Below are positions 8,412-14,552 of a stretch of DNA of 16,183 nt, one piece after another. Where the stretch lies: positions 1 to 16,183 of the forward strand of contig JBGPJF010000052.1 of NCBI GenBank assembly GCA_041485285.1, read 5' to 3'. A model generated the notes under the pieces. That model did not search any database, had not been told where the DNA came from, and saw only the letters and a list, made by a program, of their open reading frames with translations. The number at the start of each line of letters is the position of its first letter. The stretch's first letter is position 1. The stretch is from DATEUP01 sp041485285. GTDB lineage: Archaea; Thermoplasmatota; DTKX01; DATEUP01. The position numbers and the translations under genes are program-made.

Positions 8412-8963
8412 ATGATGGACCACTGCGGCATCGTAGCGACGTTCGATGCGCTCGCTTTTCTCCTCCTCACGGTCGTGGCCGCCGTTGCGCTCATCGGAAC
8501 CTCGGTGATGTTCTCAGGCGAAAGCTCACAGGCCAACGAGCGGTTCCGTCAACGCGCCGTTCAGGAAACGCTCGATGCCTACCTGGCGAGCACCGTGGTT
8601 TCGGCCGCGTATGTCGCGTCTAATGGGACCTTGGTGTCACACCCGCCCGGCTCAACGCAAATTAGCTACCTCATTGGCGAGGAACTTGCACAACGCCGGG
8701 CCGGCGTCATGGCCTCCGCGTTCACGGGTTACGAGAGCGCCCTGCGCGGCGTCCTTGCAAACCTGACCTTCGGGACCTACGAGTTCGTGTTGGTTTCGAA
8801 ATTGGCAGGGACTCCCCCGAATGCGGATGTTCTCTTCACCCTGGAGTCAACGCCGAGTCGTCCGAACCCGCGCGCGTCAACTTACGTGGCCGGAGCGCCC
8901 ATCGCGATGCCGGACGGGTTCGCAGGGCAGGCATCCGTCGAGCTCACCATATGGCTGAAGTAA
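8412..8963 (+). CDS. Small exported single-TM protein of the pilus cluster
   Basis: The protein has 183 residues. A very short N-terminus (MMDHCGIVATFDALAF) runs into one membrane helix at about 11-34, followed by a helical segment (38-66) and a beta-rich domain. The lack of a basic leader makes it look less like a classical prepilin than its neighbours, yet its position just after an RRG-type protein suggests a role in the same assembly, for example as a minor pilin or TadE/TadG-like subunit. The start is uncertain. GGAGGTGA at 8390-8397 is a strong ribosome binding site but lies 14 bases before ATG 8412. GTG 8394 would overlap the preceding stop, and TTG 8385 is also in frame. The gene ends 14 bases before the converging - strand operon. 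I do not recognise the family with confidence; haloarchaeal DUF7284-like proteins have a similar start. Confidence 0.68.
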   Translation: MMDHCGIVATFDALAFLLLTVVAAVALIGTSVMFSGESSQANERFRQRAVQETLDAYLASTVVSAAYVASNGTLVSHPPGSTQISYLIGEELAQRRAGVMASAFTGYESALRGVLANLTFGTYEFVLVSKLAGTPPNADVLFTLESTPSRPNPRASTYVAGAPIAMPDGFAGQASVELTIWLK

Positions 8964-8977
8964 AGCCGGGCCGCCCC

Positions 8978-9487
8978 CTAGGAAGCGTGAGCGATTACGA
9001 GCGCGCGCTCGACGCCTCCGACCGCGACCTGTACCTTGTCGACGGAGAGCGTGAAGGGCGGCGTGAACACAAGGCCATCGTCTGCACTCTTCTGGAGTGC
9101 CGCATCGTACTCTGATTGCGTCATCCCGGAAGCCTTTGCCGGAGGTGCTATGAGCACCGTGGCGTGAAGGTCCGAGTGCGACCAGATCTGCGCCGGCCCC
9201 CCTTTCAAGATCAGCACATCCGACGCAAGGATTTGCACGCTGTACTCCGATCCGGCGATCTTGGCGGGAAACGCGCTCTCCGGGTCGTTCGAAAAAACGA
9301 CCTTCGATGAGGTGGCTCCCGGGCTGGCGCCAATGCCGTCGATGAGCGAAGCAATTTTGCTTGCGACGGCTTCCGCCTGCGAGGTCTGGAAGGAGGAATT
9401 GGCGGCCCCCATGATTCCGACGAGGGACACGAGGATGAGGCCGGCAGCCAGGAGGGCACCCATCCGCCCGAGCAGGAAGTCAAGCAT
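8978..9487 (-). CDS. Minor pilin-like protein, second gene of the reverse operon
   Basis: The protein has 169 residues. The N-terminus MLDFLLGRMGALLAAGLILV forms a membrane helix almost from residue 1 (about 4-28), followed by an amphipathic helix (SSFQTSQAEAVASKIASLIDGIG) and a beta-rich tail. This is the shape of a type IV pilin-like or TadE-like subunit. The region after the helix resembles the upstream gene's SSLQSFENSKA...ASPGS stretch, so the two may be paralogues. The start ATG at 9487 shares one base with the stop of the upstream gene (TGATG), which indicates translational coupling; GGTGGTGG just upstream could serve as the ribosome binding site. The gene ends 14 bases from the converging gene at 8963, leaving no room for separate terminators. 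It could be an accessory pilus subunit; no enzymatic motif is visible. Confidence 0.72.
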   Translation of the reverse strand: MLDFLLGRMGALLAAGLILVSLVGIMGAANSSFQTSQAEAVASKIASLIDGIGASPGATSSKVVFSNDPESAFPAKIAGSEYSVQILASDVLILKGGPAQIWSHSDLHATVLIAPPAKASGMTQSEYDAALQKSADDGLVFTPPFTLSVDKVQVAVGGVERALVIAHAS

Positions 9488-10008
9488 CAGACCACCACCG
9501 TCGTCACGAACTCAAGCGCCTTGCCGTTTGAAAGGGGCCGGTATGCGCACACGTGGTAAGAGGCGTCTCGGCCCGCCAAGATGAGTGCTCCCCCACCCGA
9601 CGCGTTCGAAGGGAATCCAAGGTGGCGCATGAATTCGGCCTCTCTTGGGAACCCAAACGCCGCCGTCTCGCGCGTGGGTCCGCTCGCGTCGCCGATGCGT
9701 ACGAAGCCGTTCGCGCGGAAGGTGGTCGTGGGGACGGAGACGTCCAAGCAGAGCCGGCTTCCAGGGCTCGCATATGCAAGGTTCGCGTAGTCGACGAGCC
9801 GGTCCCGGGCGGCCTGTAGCCCCGACATCGCCTTTGAGTTCTCGAACGATTGGAGGGAAGAGTAGGCCACCGGCAGAACGGCGGCTACGATTGCAAGGGC
9901 GATGATCAATTGAAGTGGCAATCCCTCGATGCCGTCGCGGCGCCTGCGCAAGACCGTTGGCGCTCTGATCCGTTGACCCCTTGAGCCATGGGGTTCCAAG
10001 CTGTACAT
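9487..10008 (-). CDS. Class III signal peptide pilin, first gene of the reverse operon
   Basis: The protein has 173 residues from ATG 10008. A long basic leader ends RRRRDG, followed by IEGLPLQLIIALAIVAAVLP (27-46), the N-terminal helix of a type IV pilin. Cleavage by an archaeal prepilin peptidase would be expected after G26. A helix with an archaeal pilin-like pattern (AARDRLVDYANLAYASPGS) leads into a beta domain with two cysteines (87 and 154). The frame is open much further upstream, to 10431, but that part overlaps the divergent pilin gene. ATG 10065 is another in-frame choice, but it lies right next to the TATA-like element and has no ribosome binding site. ATG 10008 leaves a plausible leader. 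It shares the EGLPLxLII core with the divergent gene at 10111, so the two are probably paralogous pilins expressed from the same control region. Confidence 0.78.
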   Translation of the reverse strand: MYSLEPHGSRGQRIRAPTVLRRRRDGIEGLPLQLIIALAIVAAVLPVAYSSLQSFENSKAMSGLQAARDRLVDYANLAYASPGSRLCLDVSVPTTTFRANGFVRIGDASGPTRETAAFGFPREAEFMRHLGFPSNASGGGALILAGRDASYHVCAYRPLSNGKALEFVTTVVV

Positions 10009-10069
10009 TGGGGTCAAAACCAACTGGCCATTAGATTCGAAAAAAGTTCTGCCTGGCTCACCCATAACG

Positions 10070-10077
10070 CTTAAATA
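10070..10077 (+). promoter_or_regulatory. Archaeal TATA box for the forward pilin/motor operon
   Basis: CTTAAATA fits the archaeal TATA consensus YTTAWATR exactly. A transcription start about 25 bases downstream would fall near 10098-10101, giving a very short leader before ATG 10111. Read on the - strand, the same element is TATTTAAG, a weaker but possible TATA box that would place a start near 10050 for the reverse pilin at 10008. Use in both directions is inference. The BRE upstream is not obvious. Confidence 0.55.
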
Positions 10078-10095
10078 GGGTTCATTGCGTTCGAT

Positions 10096-10101
10096 GAGGT
10101 G
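10096..10101 (+). promoter_or_regulatory. Ribosome binding site deciding the start at 10111
   Basis: GAGGTG lies nine bases before ATG 10111. This supports that ATG over the in-frame GTG at 10099, which overlaps the site itself. Confidence 0.55.
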
Positions 10102-10110
10102 GGCGGGCTC

Positions 10111-10593
10111 ATGGGACGATCCCACAAAAGTGTGCCTTATTTGCCAAGTCTTCGCAAGAACAATTCGGGTGCGCTCGAGGGGCTCCCGCTGTACTTGATT
10201 ATCCTCGTGGTCATCGCCGGGGCGGCCATTGGGTTCATCATCGCGATTCTCCCCCCACCGATCGGTCCGCCCGCCACGATCTTGATACAAAACGCGGCTG
10301 GGACGGCGCAGGTTTCCGAAGTGCAATGGTGCAGCAACACGGATGTGAAGGTTACCGTTACCGACGTTAACGGTAAGAAGGTTGCAAACGCGGTGGTTCA
10401 TTTCACCGGGGCCGGTATCGATGATGGACATTCTACCGACGGGAACGGGGTAATGACGTTCACGGTTAGCCCCAAGACCGCCAGCACATCACCCGGGCTC
10501 GGCACCATCACGGTGGAGGCCAAGAATGGACAGCACCTGGGAACATCGGTCCCCCTCACCGTGCGGGGAACTCCGTCGTCCCCCTGCCCGTGA
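10111..10593 (+). CDS. Pilin with class III leader and Ig-like (Big_1-type) domain
   Basis: The protein has 160 residues. A basic leader ends in LRKNNSG, followed by ALEGLPLYLIILVVIAGAAIGFIIAI (21-46), the pilin-type helix; cleavage after G20 is expected. A Pro-rich linker (LPPPIGPP) connects to a beta-sandwich at about 56-152. It has the invasin-like pattern of a variable strand, GKKVANAVVHFTG, then DGNGVMTFTVS and a closing TVEAKNG strand. Two cysteines (74 and 159) may join the first strand to the C-terminus. Start choice: GAGGTG nine bases upstream of ATG 10111. It shares the EGLPLxLII core with the divergent pilin and heads the operon that also encodes the ATPase and platform, so it is a good candidate for a major or abundant subunit. 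The fused Ig domain suggests display on the fibre or cell surface. Confidence 0.8.
   Translation: MGRSHKSVPYLPSLRKNNSGALEGLPLYLIILVVIAGAAIGFIIAILPPPIGPPATILIQNAAGTAQVSEVQWCSNTDVKVTVTDVNGKKVANAVVHFTGAGIDDGHSTDGNGVMTFTVSPKTASTSPGLGTITVEAKNGQHLGTSVPLTVRGTPSSPCP
10352..10376. repeat. Perfect 9-bp inverted repeat inside the pilin gene
   Basis: TTACCGTTA (10352-10360) is matched by TAACGGTAA (10368-10376) around a 7-base loop. It lies within the Ig-domain coding sequence (residues about 81-89, VTVTDVNGK). The left arm also contains a tandem GTTACC repeat. It may be a coincidence of coding repeated Val-Thr; no function is claimed. Confidence 0.45.
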
Positions 10594-10634
10594 GCGTTTC
10601 GCGGCCAGCCGGCGTGCCCGTAGGTGGTCTGCTC

Positions 10635-10639
10635 GGAGG
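10635..10639 (+). promoter_or_regulatory. Ribosome binding site deciding a TTG start at 10648
   Basis: GGAGG sits eight bases before TTG 10648, an ideal spacing. The upstream in-frame GTG at 10624 has no comparable site, which makes the TTG the likelier start. Confidence 0.6.
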
Positions 10640-10647
10640 CTCAACGA

Positions 10648-11205
10648 TTGGCGACTCGGGTGGTCATCACGGACGCCGCAACATCGCGCGACGCGACGAT
10701 GGACCTGGAACCGCGGTTGCAGATGTCCGAGATTGTGACCAGGTGCCGCCTCTACTTCTCTAAGCCCGAAGGAGCCTACGCTCTCCGGTCGGGGGACCGA
10801 ATGTTGGCCAAGGACGCAACCGTCGCGGAATTGGGGCTCGTTGACGGCGCGCGCCTTGACTTCCTGCTGGCGTCGGACGGCGGCGCACCGGTTATCTCGC
10901 TCGTCGGGCCGACCGGCAAGGCCCTCCAAGTCGCCGGCGAGGCAACCTTAGGAAAGAAGGAGATGGATGCGCTTTTCCCTGCGGGGTTTGACGATGGCCC
11001 CATCTCAAGGGCCCACCTCTCGTTTCAGATCGTAGGCGGCCAGGTGCAGGTGAAGGACGGCGGCCCCTCCGGGCCGTCCACCAACGGCACGCTCCTCAAC
11101 GGCCGCGAGATCCGGGGGCAAGGGTGGCTCTCGGTAGCGAAGGGCGACAAGCTAAGGCTCGCGGGCAAGCTGGAACTCACGGTAAACGTGGCCAAGCTGA
11201 GCTAG
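10648..11205 (+). CDS. Ubiquitin-like plus FHA domain protein
   Basis: From TTG 10648 the protein has 185 residues and no signal peptide or membrane segment, so it is cytoplasmic. Residues 3-75 follow the ubiquitin-like pattern: strand TRVVITDA, strand DATMDLE, a helix MSEIVTRCRLYF, strand YALRSGDRML, then TVAELGLVDGARLDFLL. Ubiquitin-like domains of the YukD/EsaB type occur in type VII secretion, where FHA domains are also found. Residues 82-184 form an FHA domain with SRAH (120-123), STNGT (144-148) and GDKLRLAGKLEL. The usual GR before the first loop is GK (102-103), so phosphothreonine binding may be altered. There is no C-terminal Gly-Gly, so a role as a conjugated modifier is unlikely. 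It lies in the motor operon just upstream of an ATPase with two FHA domains of the same style. A role as a phospho-dependent adaptor of the pilus motor is inferred. Confidence 0.78.
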   Translation: MATRVVITDAATSRDATMDLEPRLQMSEIVTRCRLYFSKPEGAYALRSGDRMLAKDATVAELGLVDGARLDFLLASDGGAPVISLVGPTGKALQVAGEATLGKKEMDALFPAGFDDGPISRAHLSFQIVGGQVQVKDGGPSGPSTNGTLLNGREIRGQGWLSVAKGDKLRLAGKLELTVNVAKLS

Positions 11206-11263
11206 CACTCGGTGAGAAATCTTTGGAGTTCCCAACATGACTGCCCGACAGTTTCCCGCCGAA

Positions 11264-11269
11264 AGGTGA
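11264..11269 (+). promoter_or_regulatory. Ribosome binding site deciding the start at 11275
   Basis: AGGTGA lies five bases before ATG 11275. The longer in-frame ATG at 11212 has no such site, and its extra 21 residues show no domain. Confidence 0.5.
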
Positions 11270-11274
11270 CCTCG

Positions 11275-11916
11275 ATGACCAAAACTCCGCGTCAGAAAAA
11301 ATCTTCAGCGGCCAAGACGCCGCCTCGCGCGTGCGTTTGCTCCTATTCGTTGGTCCGGGAGGCCGGCATGACGAAGCTCGTAATGGACTGCAAGGCCACA
11401 GGCGGGCCCGCGGACCTCACGGACTCTAAGTGCCGCATCCACGCGATGGACGCGCTTGGACGTGAGGTAAACGTGTCAGCGGTGGTGCTCGCCCACTACC
11501 GCGAGCACCAGTACGCGGGCGCAGCGCTCCGCCTGCTGCAAGAGGGCGTGCGCATTCGAAGCGAATTCCGCCAGCAAGCCACGCGGGACCCGTTCGCCAC
11601 CTACTTCGCAGACCGCAAAGACATGGAGGAGGACGCAAAGAAACGACAACAAACGGCGTGCAGCACCTGCAAGTTCCACCCCTCCACCGTCTTCGCACCC
11701 TTGGTGCCGCTCCTTGAGGAGGGTCCGGCCCTGCTTCTGCCAAGATTCGCAGAATGCGCCGAGAGCCTCAGCGGAGCCTCCATGCCTGCGGCCTGCGCGC
11801 CTTGCCTGGATGAGTCCCGCGACGAGGTGGACTATGACGCCGACCTGCTTGCGGGAATGCGATCGCACGTCCTGTACGACGCCTTCCGGATCGTCGAGAC
11901 CCGAGAAGGGGCGTAG
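11275..11916 (+). CDS. Nine-cysteine cytoplasmic protein, probable separate N-terminal domain of the secretion ATPase
   Basis: The protein has 213 residues with no membrane segment or signal peptide. Cysteines fall in two groups: C20, C22, C39 and C53, then C129, C132, C161, C174 and C177 (CxxC ... C ... CxxC). This suggests two zinc or Fe-S sites. A helical stretch lies between them (67-127), including YREHQYAGAALRLLQEGVRI and a charged segment MEEDAKKR. From memory, haloarchaeal type II/IV secretion ATPases begin with a similar stretch (CxC, a short strand, C, then CR, then a helix with an ...RDPL-like turn), here RDPFATY at 104-110. If that holds, this gene is the same domain encoded apart from its ATPase, which follows 38 bases downstream. 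The start at ATG 11275 has AGGTGA five bases upstream. The metal bound and the molecular role are unknown; an adaptor between ATPase and regulator is a guess. Confidence 0.72.
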   Translation: MTKTPRQKKSSAAKTPPRACVCSYSLVREAGMTKLVMDCKATGGPADLTDSKCRIHAMDALGREVNVSAVVLAHYREHQYAGAALRLLQEGVRIRSEFRQQATRDPFATYFADRKDMEEDAKKRQQTACSTCKFHPSTVFAPLVPLLEEGPALLLPRFAECAESLSGASMPAACAPCLDESRDEVDYDADLLAGMRSHVLYDAFRIVETREGA

Positions 11917-11941
11917 CCCCCGGGCAAGGGCTGACGGTCGC

Positions 11942-11946
11942 GGAGG
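11942..11946 (+). promoter_or_regulatory. Ribosome binding site of the ATPase gene
   Basis: GGAGG lies eight bases before ATG 11955, a strong match that fixes the start of the FHA-ATPase gene. Confidence 0.6.
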
Positions 11947-11954
11947 AAAAACGC

Positions 11955-14552
11955 ATGGGCGGCGCGGAGAACCTCGCGATTCGCCTTCCCGACGGGACTC
12001 TCAAAGCGATCCGCGGCCGGCTCACGTTGGGCCGAAAGGACCTGGGCGGGGACCTGCCGGCGTCGGTCACCCACCTGGTTTCTGGCCAGCATGCGACGTT
12101 CTCCGTTTCGCAAGGGGAAGTCTTCGTCGAGGACGGCGTGCCCGGGCAGCCAAGCTCGAACGGCACCGCGCTGAACGGAGCGCCGATTGCTCGGGCTGGC
12201 CCGAAACGCCTTCAGGCGGGAGACCGAATCCTCCTTGCTGGGGCGGTCGAGTTGCAAGTTGTCCTTGCGGAGCCCGCAGTCAAGGGAAGCCATGAGCAGA
12301 TGGAATCCACGGGTCCGCACCCCGAGGCCTCTGCAAAACCGGACTCAAAGCCGCTCCGCAGTCAGGGCCCGGGGCGACTTCCTTCGGGGATCGACTTCGT
12401 GCTGCCGAACGGAACGCGGTTGGCGGTGGGCCACGGCCGAACCATCGGCCGGCGCGAAGTGGTCGAGGGGCTGAAGGGGGAAGATCGATCCAAGATTTCG
12501 CTCCGTCACCTGAACGTCCAAGAGGAGGGCGGCCGATTCTCCGTCGAGGATGGCGCGGAGGGGAAGCCGAGCACCAACGGCACAGTGCTTGGCGGCCAGC
12601 AGATACGCGGAGCGGGTCGACAACCACTCGCGGTGGGCGACCGCCTGGTGCTAGGTGGCATCGTGGAGCTCCTTGTAGGAGCGCACCCCTTCGAGGACAC
12701 TGGTGCGTCCTCGACGGCCGTGCAGCAGGCTGTTCCGCTGGTGGCCGCCGGACTCCGACCCTCCAAAGAGCCGGAGCTTTCGGCCGCTGACCGGCTCAGG
12801 CGGCGAGTGCTGACGCTCCGACAGCAGGATCCCGAGCCAGTTCAGCGAGGCATGGTGCGCGTCTTCGCTGCGGAGCACAGCGTCCGCCCGGGCTTTTCGG
12901 GTGCATGGGTGAGCGCCGCGGATCCGCCGGATTCCAATCTGATTCTCGAATACACGGTCGAAGGGACGCGCGTGCGCCTGCTCGAGGTGCAGGGCGAGCT
13001 CGACAACTTGTACCAGATCGTGCCTTGGGAGTACGGTCTGCCCCTGCCGGAGATGGAGCTTCTGGACCGGGCCCGGAGCCGCCTCCTCGAGTCGCCGCCC
13101 CGGATCTTCCGCGCGGACCGGCCGGAGGACGTGCGCAAGGCCGTAGAGGAGCTCGGTACCAAGCTGCTGCGGGACGTCGCCGAGGAGCTCGGCCTGCTCC
13201 GGGAGCTTGGAAAGAAGGACCGGGAAGAGAAGCTGGCGCAGCTTGCAGGCGTGCTGGCCAAGTACACCGCCGGGTACGGCACCATCGAGACCCTGATGGA
13301 GGACGGCCGAATCAACGACATTTACATCGACGCACCGGCCCCGCTCAACCCCGTCCACGTTACGCTTTCGGGCGTGAGCGACCCGCGCTCCCGCGGGCGG
13401 TGCCGGACAAACATAACCGTCGGGGAAGACGACGCCGAAGCCCTCCTCGCCCGCTTCCGCTACGACAGCGGCCGCCCGTTTTCCGAAGGCTACCCGGTGC
13501 TCGAGCACAACATCGCCGACCCGAGCATCCGCGTGACCGTCATCGGCCAACCCCTGAGCCCGGGAGGGCTCGCGATGGCGCTGAGGAAGCACTCGACCGA
13601 ACCATGGACGCTGCTGCGGCTTATCGAACGGGGCAGCTTAACGGCCGGTGCGGCCGGCCTGCTCTCTTTCCTCATCGACGGTCGGTCGACATTCCTTGTG
13701 GCGGGAAGCCGCGGGGCGGGAAAGACATCGCTGCTCGGGGCAATGATGCTGGAGATGCCCCCGTCCCAGCGGATTCTGACGATCGAGGACACGCCGGAGT
13801 TACCGGTACGGCCGATGCAGGCGCTCGGTTACAAGGTACAAAGCATGGTCGTCGGATCCGCGGTCGGCGGGACGTCGCAGATTACCGCAAACCAGGCTCT
13901 GCGCGTCTCGCTGCGCCTTGGCGAGAGCGCGATCATCCTCGGCGAAGTGCGCGGGGAGGAAGCCCGTACGCTTTACGAGGCCATGCGGGCTGGCACCGCC
14001 GGGTCCACCGTGATGGGCACGTTCCACGCTGACTCGGCCCAGGGCGTTTTTCGGCGGGTGACGAGCGACCTTGGCATCCCACCAGCTTCGTTCAGCGCCA
14101 CGGATGTCGTGGTGGTCGCGGGACTGCGCCGCCCGGGAGGAGGCGTCCGCGAGGTGCGCCGCATCACGCAGATTGCTGAGGTGCTCAAGGCCGACGACGC
14201 GGCGGGCCAATTCCAAGACCTCATGGCGTACGACGTGGATTCCGATGCGCTCATCGGTGGGGCAGGCGGCTCGGGCCATTCACCGCTTGTGGAGAAGATC
14301 GCGCGCTCGTGGGGGCTTACGGTGAATGAAGCCCGAAGGAACATCGCGGCGAGAGGCGCCTACCGCCAATTGATGGTGGACGCCGCACGCAGCACGGGCC
14401 GGGCGGAATTGCGGGGGGCCCGGTGGGTGGCCAAGGCCAACTCGCAGTTTTGGCGGCTCACGGAAACGATGCTGGCGGAAGGGAAATTCGATGCCGACCT
14501 CGCGCTCTCACGGTGGAAGGAGTGGTTCGCCCGGGAGAGTGCGTATGACTGA
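11955..14552 (+). CDS. Tandem-FHA GspE2/TadA-type secretion ATPase
   Basis: The protein has 865 residues and is a cytoplasmic AAA-like motor powering pilus assembly or secretion. FHA1 (about 6-104) has LGRK at 25-28, SGQH at 43-46 and SSNGT at 67-71. A polar linker (105-145) leads to FHA2 (146-242), with IGRR (164-167), SLRH (182-185) and STNGT (206-210). Both keep the Arg, Ser and Asn expected for phosphothreonine binding. The ATPase N-domain (about 330-450) includes LEYTVEG and a charged helix (391-432). The catalytic core has Walker A GSRGAGKT (584-591), the Asp box ILTIEDTPE (607-615), Walker B IILGEVRGEE (660-669, with E664) and the His box GTFHADS (688-694). All nucleotide-binding motifs are intact. 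The C-terminus adds about 100 helical residues with a Trp-rich end. It overlaps the next gene by eight bases, so motor and platform are coupled. FHA fused to CpaF/TadA-like ATPases is known in some bacteria; two copies together with a separate Ubl-FHA protein is less familiar. Confidence 0.93.
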   Translation: MGGAENLAIRLPDGTLKAIRGRLTLGRKDLGGDLPASVTHLVSGQHATFSVSQGEVFVEDGVPGQPSSNGTALNGAPIARAGPKRLQAGDRILLAGAVELQVVLAEPAVKGSHEQMESTGPHPEASAKPDSKPLRSQGPGRLPSGIDFVLPNGTRLAVGHGRTIGRREVVEGLKGEDRSKISLRHLNVQEEGGRFSVEDGAEGKPSTNGTVLGGQQIRGAGRQPLAVGDRLVLGGIVELLVGAHPFEDTGASSTAVQQAVPLVAAGLRPSKEPELSAADRLRRRVLTLRQQDPEPVQRGMVRVFAAEHSVRPGFSGAWVSAADPPDSNLILEYTVEGTRVRLLEVQGELDNLYQIVPWEYGLPLPEMELLDRARSRLLESPPRIFRADRPEDVRKAVEELGTKLLRDVAEELGLLRELGKKDREEKLAQLAGVLAKYTAGYGTIETLMEDGRINDIYIDAPAPLNPVHVTLSGVSDPRSRGRCRTNITVGEDDAEALLARFRYDSGRPFSEGYPVLEHNIADPSIRVTVIGQPLSPGGLAMALRKHSTEPWTLLRLIERGSLTAGAAGLLSFLIDGRSTFLVAGSRGAGKTSLLGAMMLEMPPSQRILTIEDTPELPVRPMQALGYKVQSMVVGSAVGGTSQITANQALRVSLRLGESAIILGEVRGEEARTLYEAMRAGTAGSTVMGTFHADSAQGVFRRVTSDLGIPPASFSATDVVVVAGLRRPGGGVREVRRITQIAEVLKADDAAGQFQDLMAYDVDSDALIGGAGGSGHSPLVEKIARSWGLTVNEARRNIAARGAYRQLMVDAARSTGRAELRGARWVAKANSQFWRLTETMLAEGKFDADLALSRWKEWFARESAYD

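Larger units (their letters stand above)
10009..10110. promoter_or_regulatory. Divergent intergenic control region
   Basis: This 102-bp spacer lies between two divergent pilin genes and is the most AT-rich noncoding stretch of the window, with an A6 run at 10040-10045 and the TATA element near 10070. Every other spacer is short and GC-rich. It is therefore the best candidate for initiating both the reverse pilin operon and the forward motor operon. No clear operator palindrome was seen. Confidence 0.6.

Noticed and set aside
8964..8977. Possible bidirectional terminator between convergent genes
   Set aside because: Only 14 bases, GC-rich, with no hairpin or T-run visible.
10099..10110. GTG start giving a 164-residue pilin
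   Set aside because: The GTG is part of the GAGGTG ribosome binding site that serves ATG 10111.
10009..10431. Upstream extension of the reverse pilin to a start at 10431
   Set aside because: It would overlap most of the divergent pilin gene and the promoter region, and the extra residues show no leader-like character.
12651..13592. Reverse-strand frame of 313 residues opposite the ATPase
   Set aside because: It lies fully antisense to the ATPase N-domain and linker, has no recognisable motif, and is expected from high GC content.
12905..14032. Forward frame of 375 residues overlapping the ATPase in another frame
   Set aside because: The ATPase frame carries all Walker, Asp and His box motifs; this one is Arg/Gly/Pro-rich low-complexity shadow.
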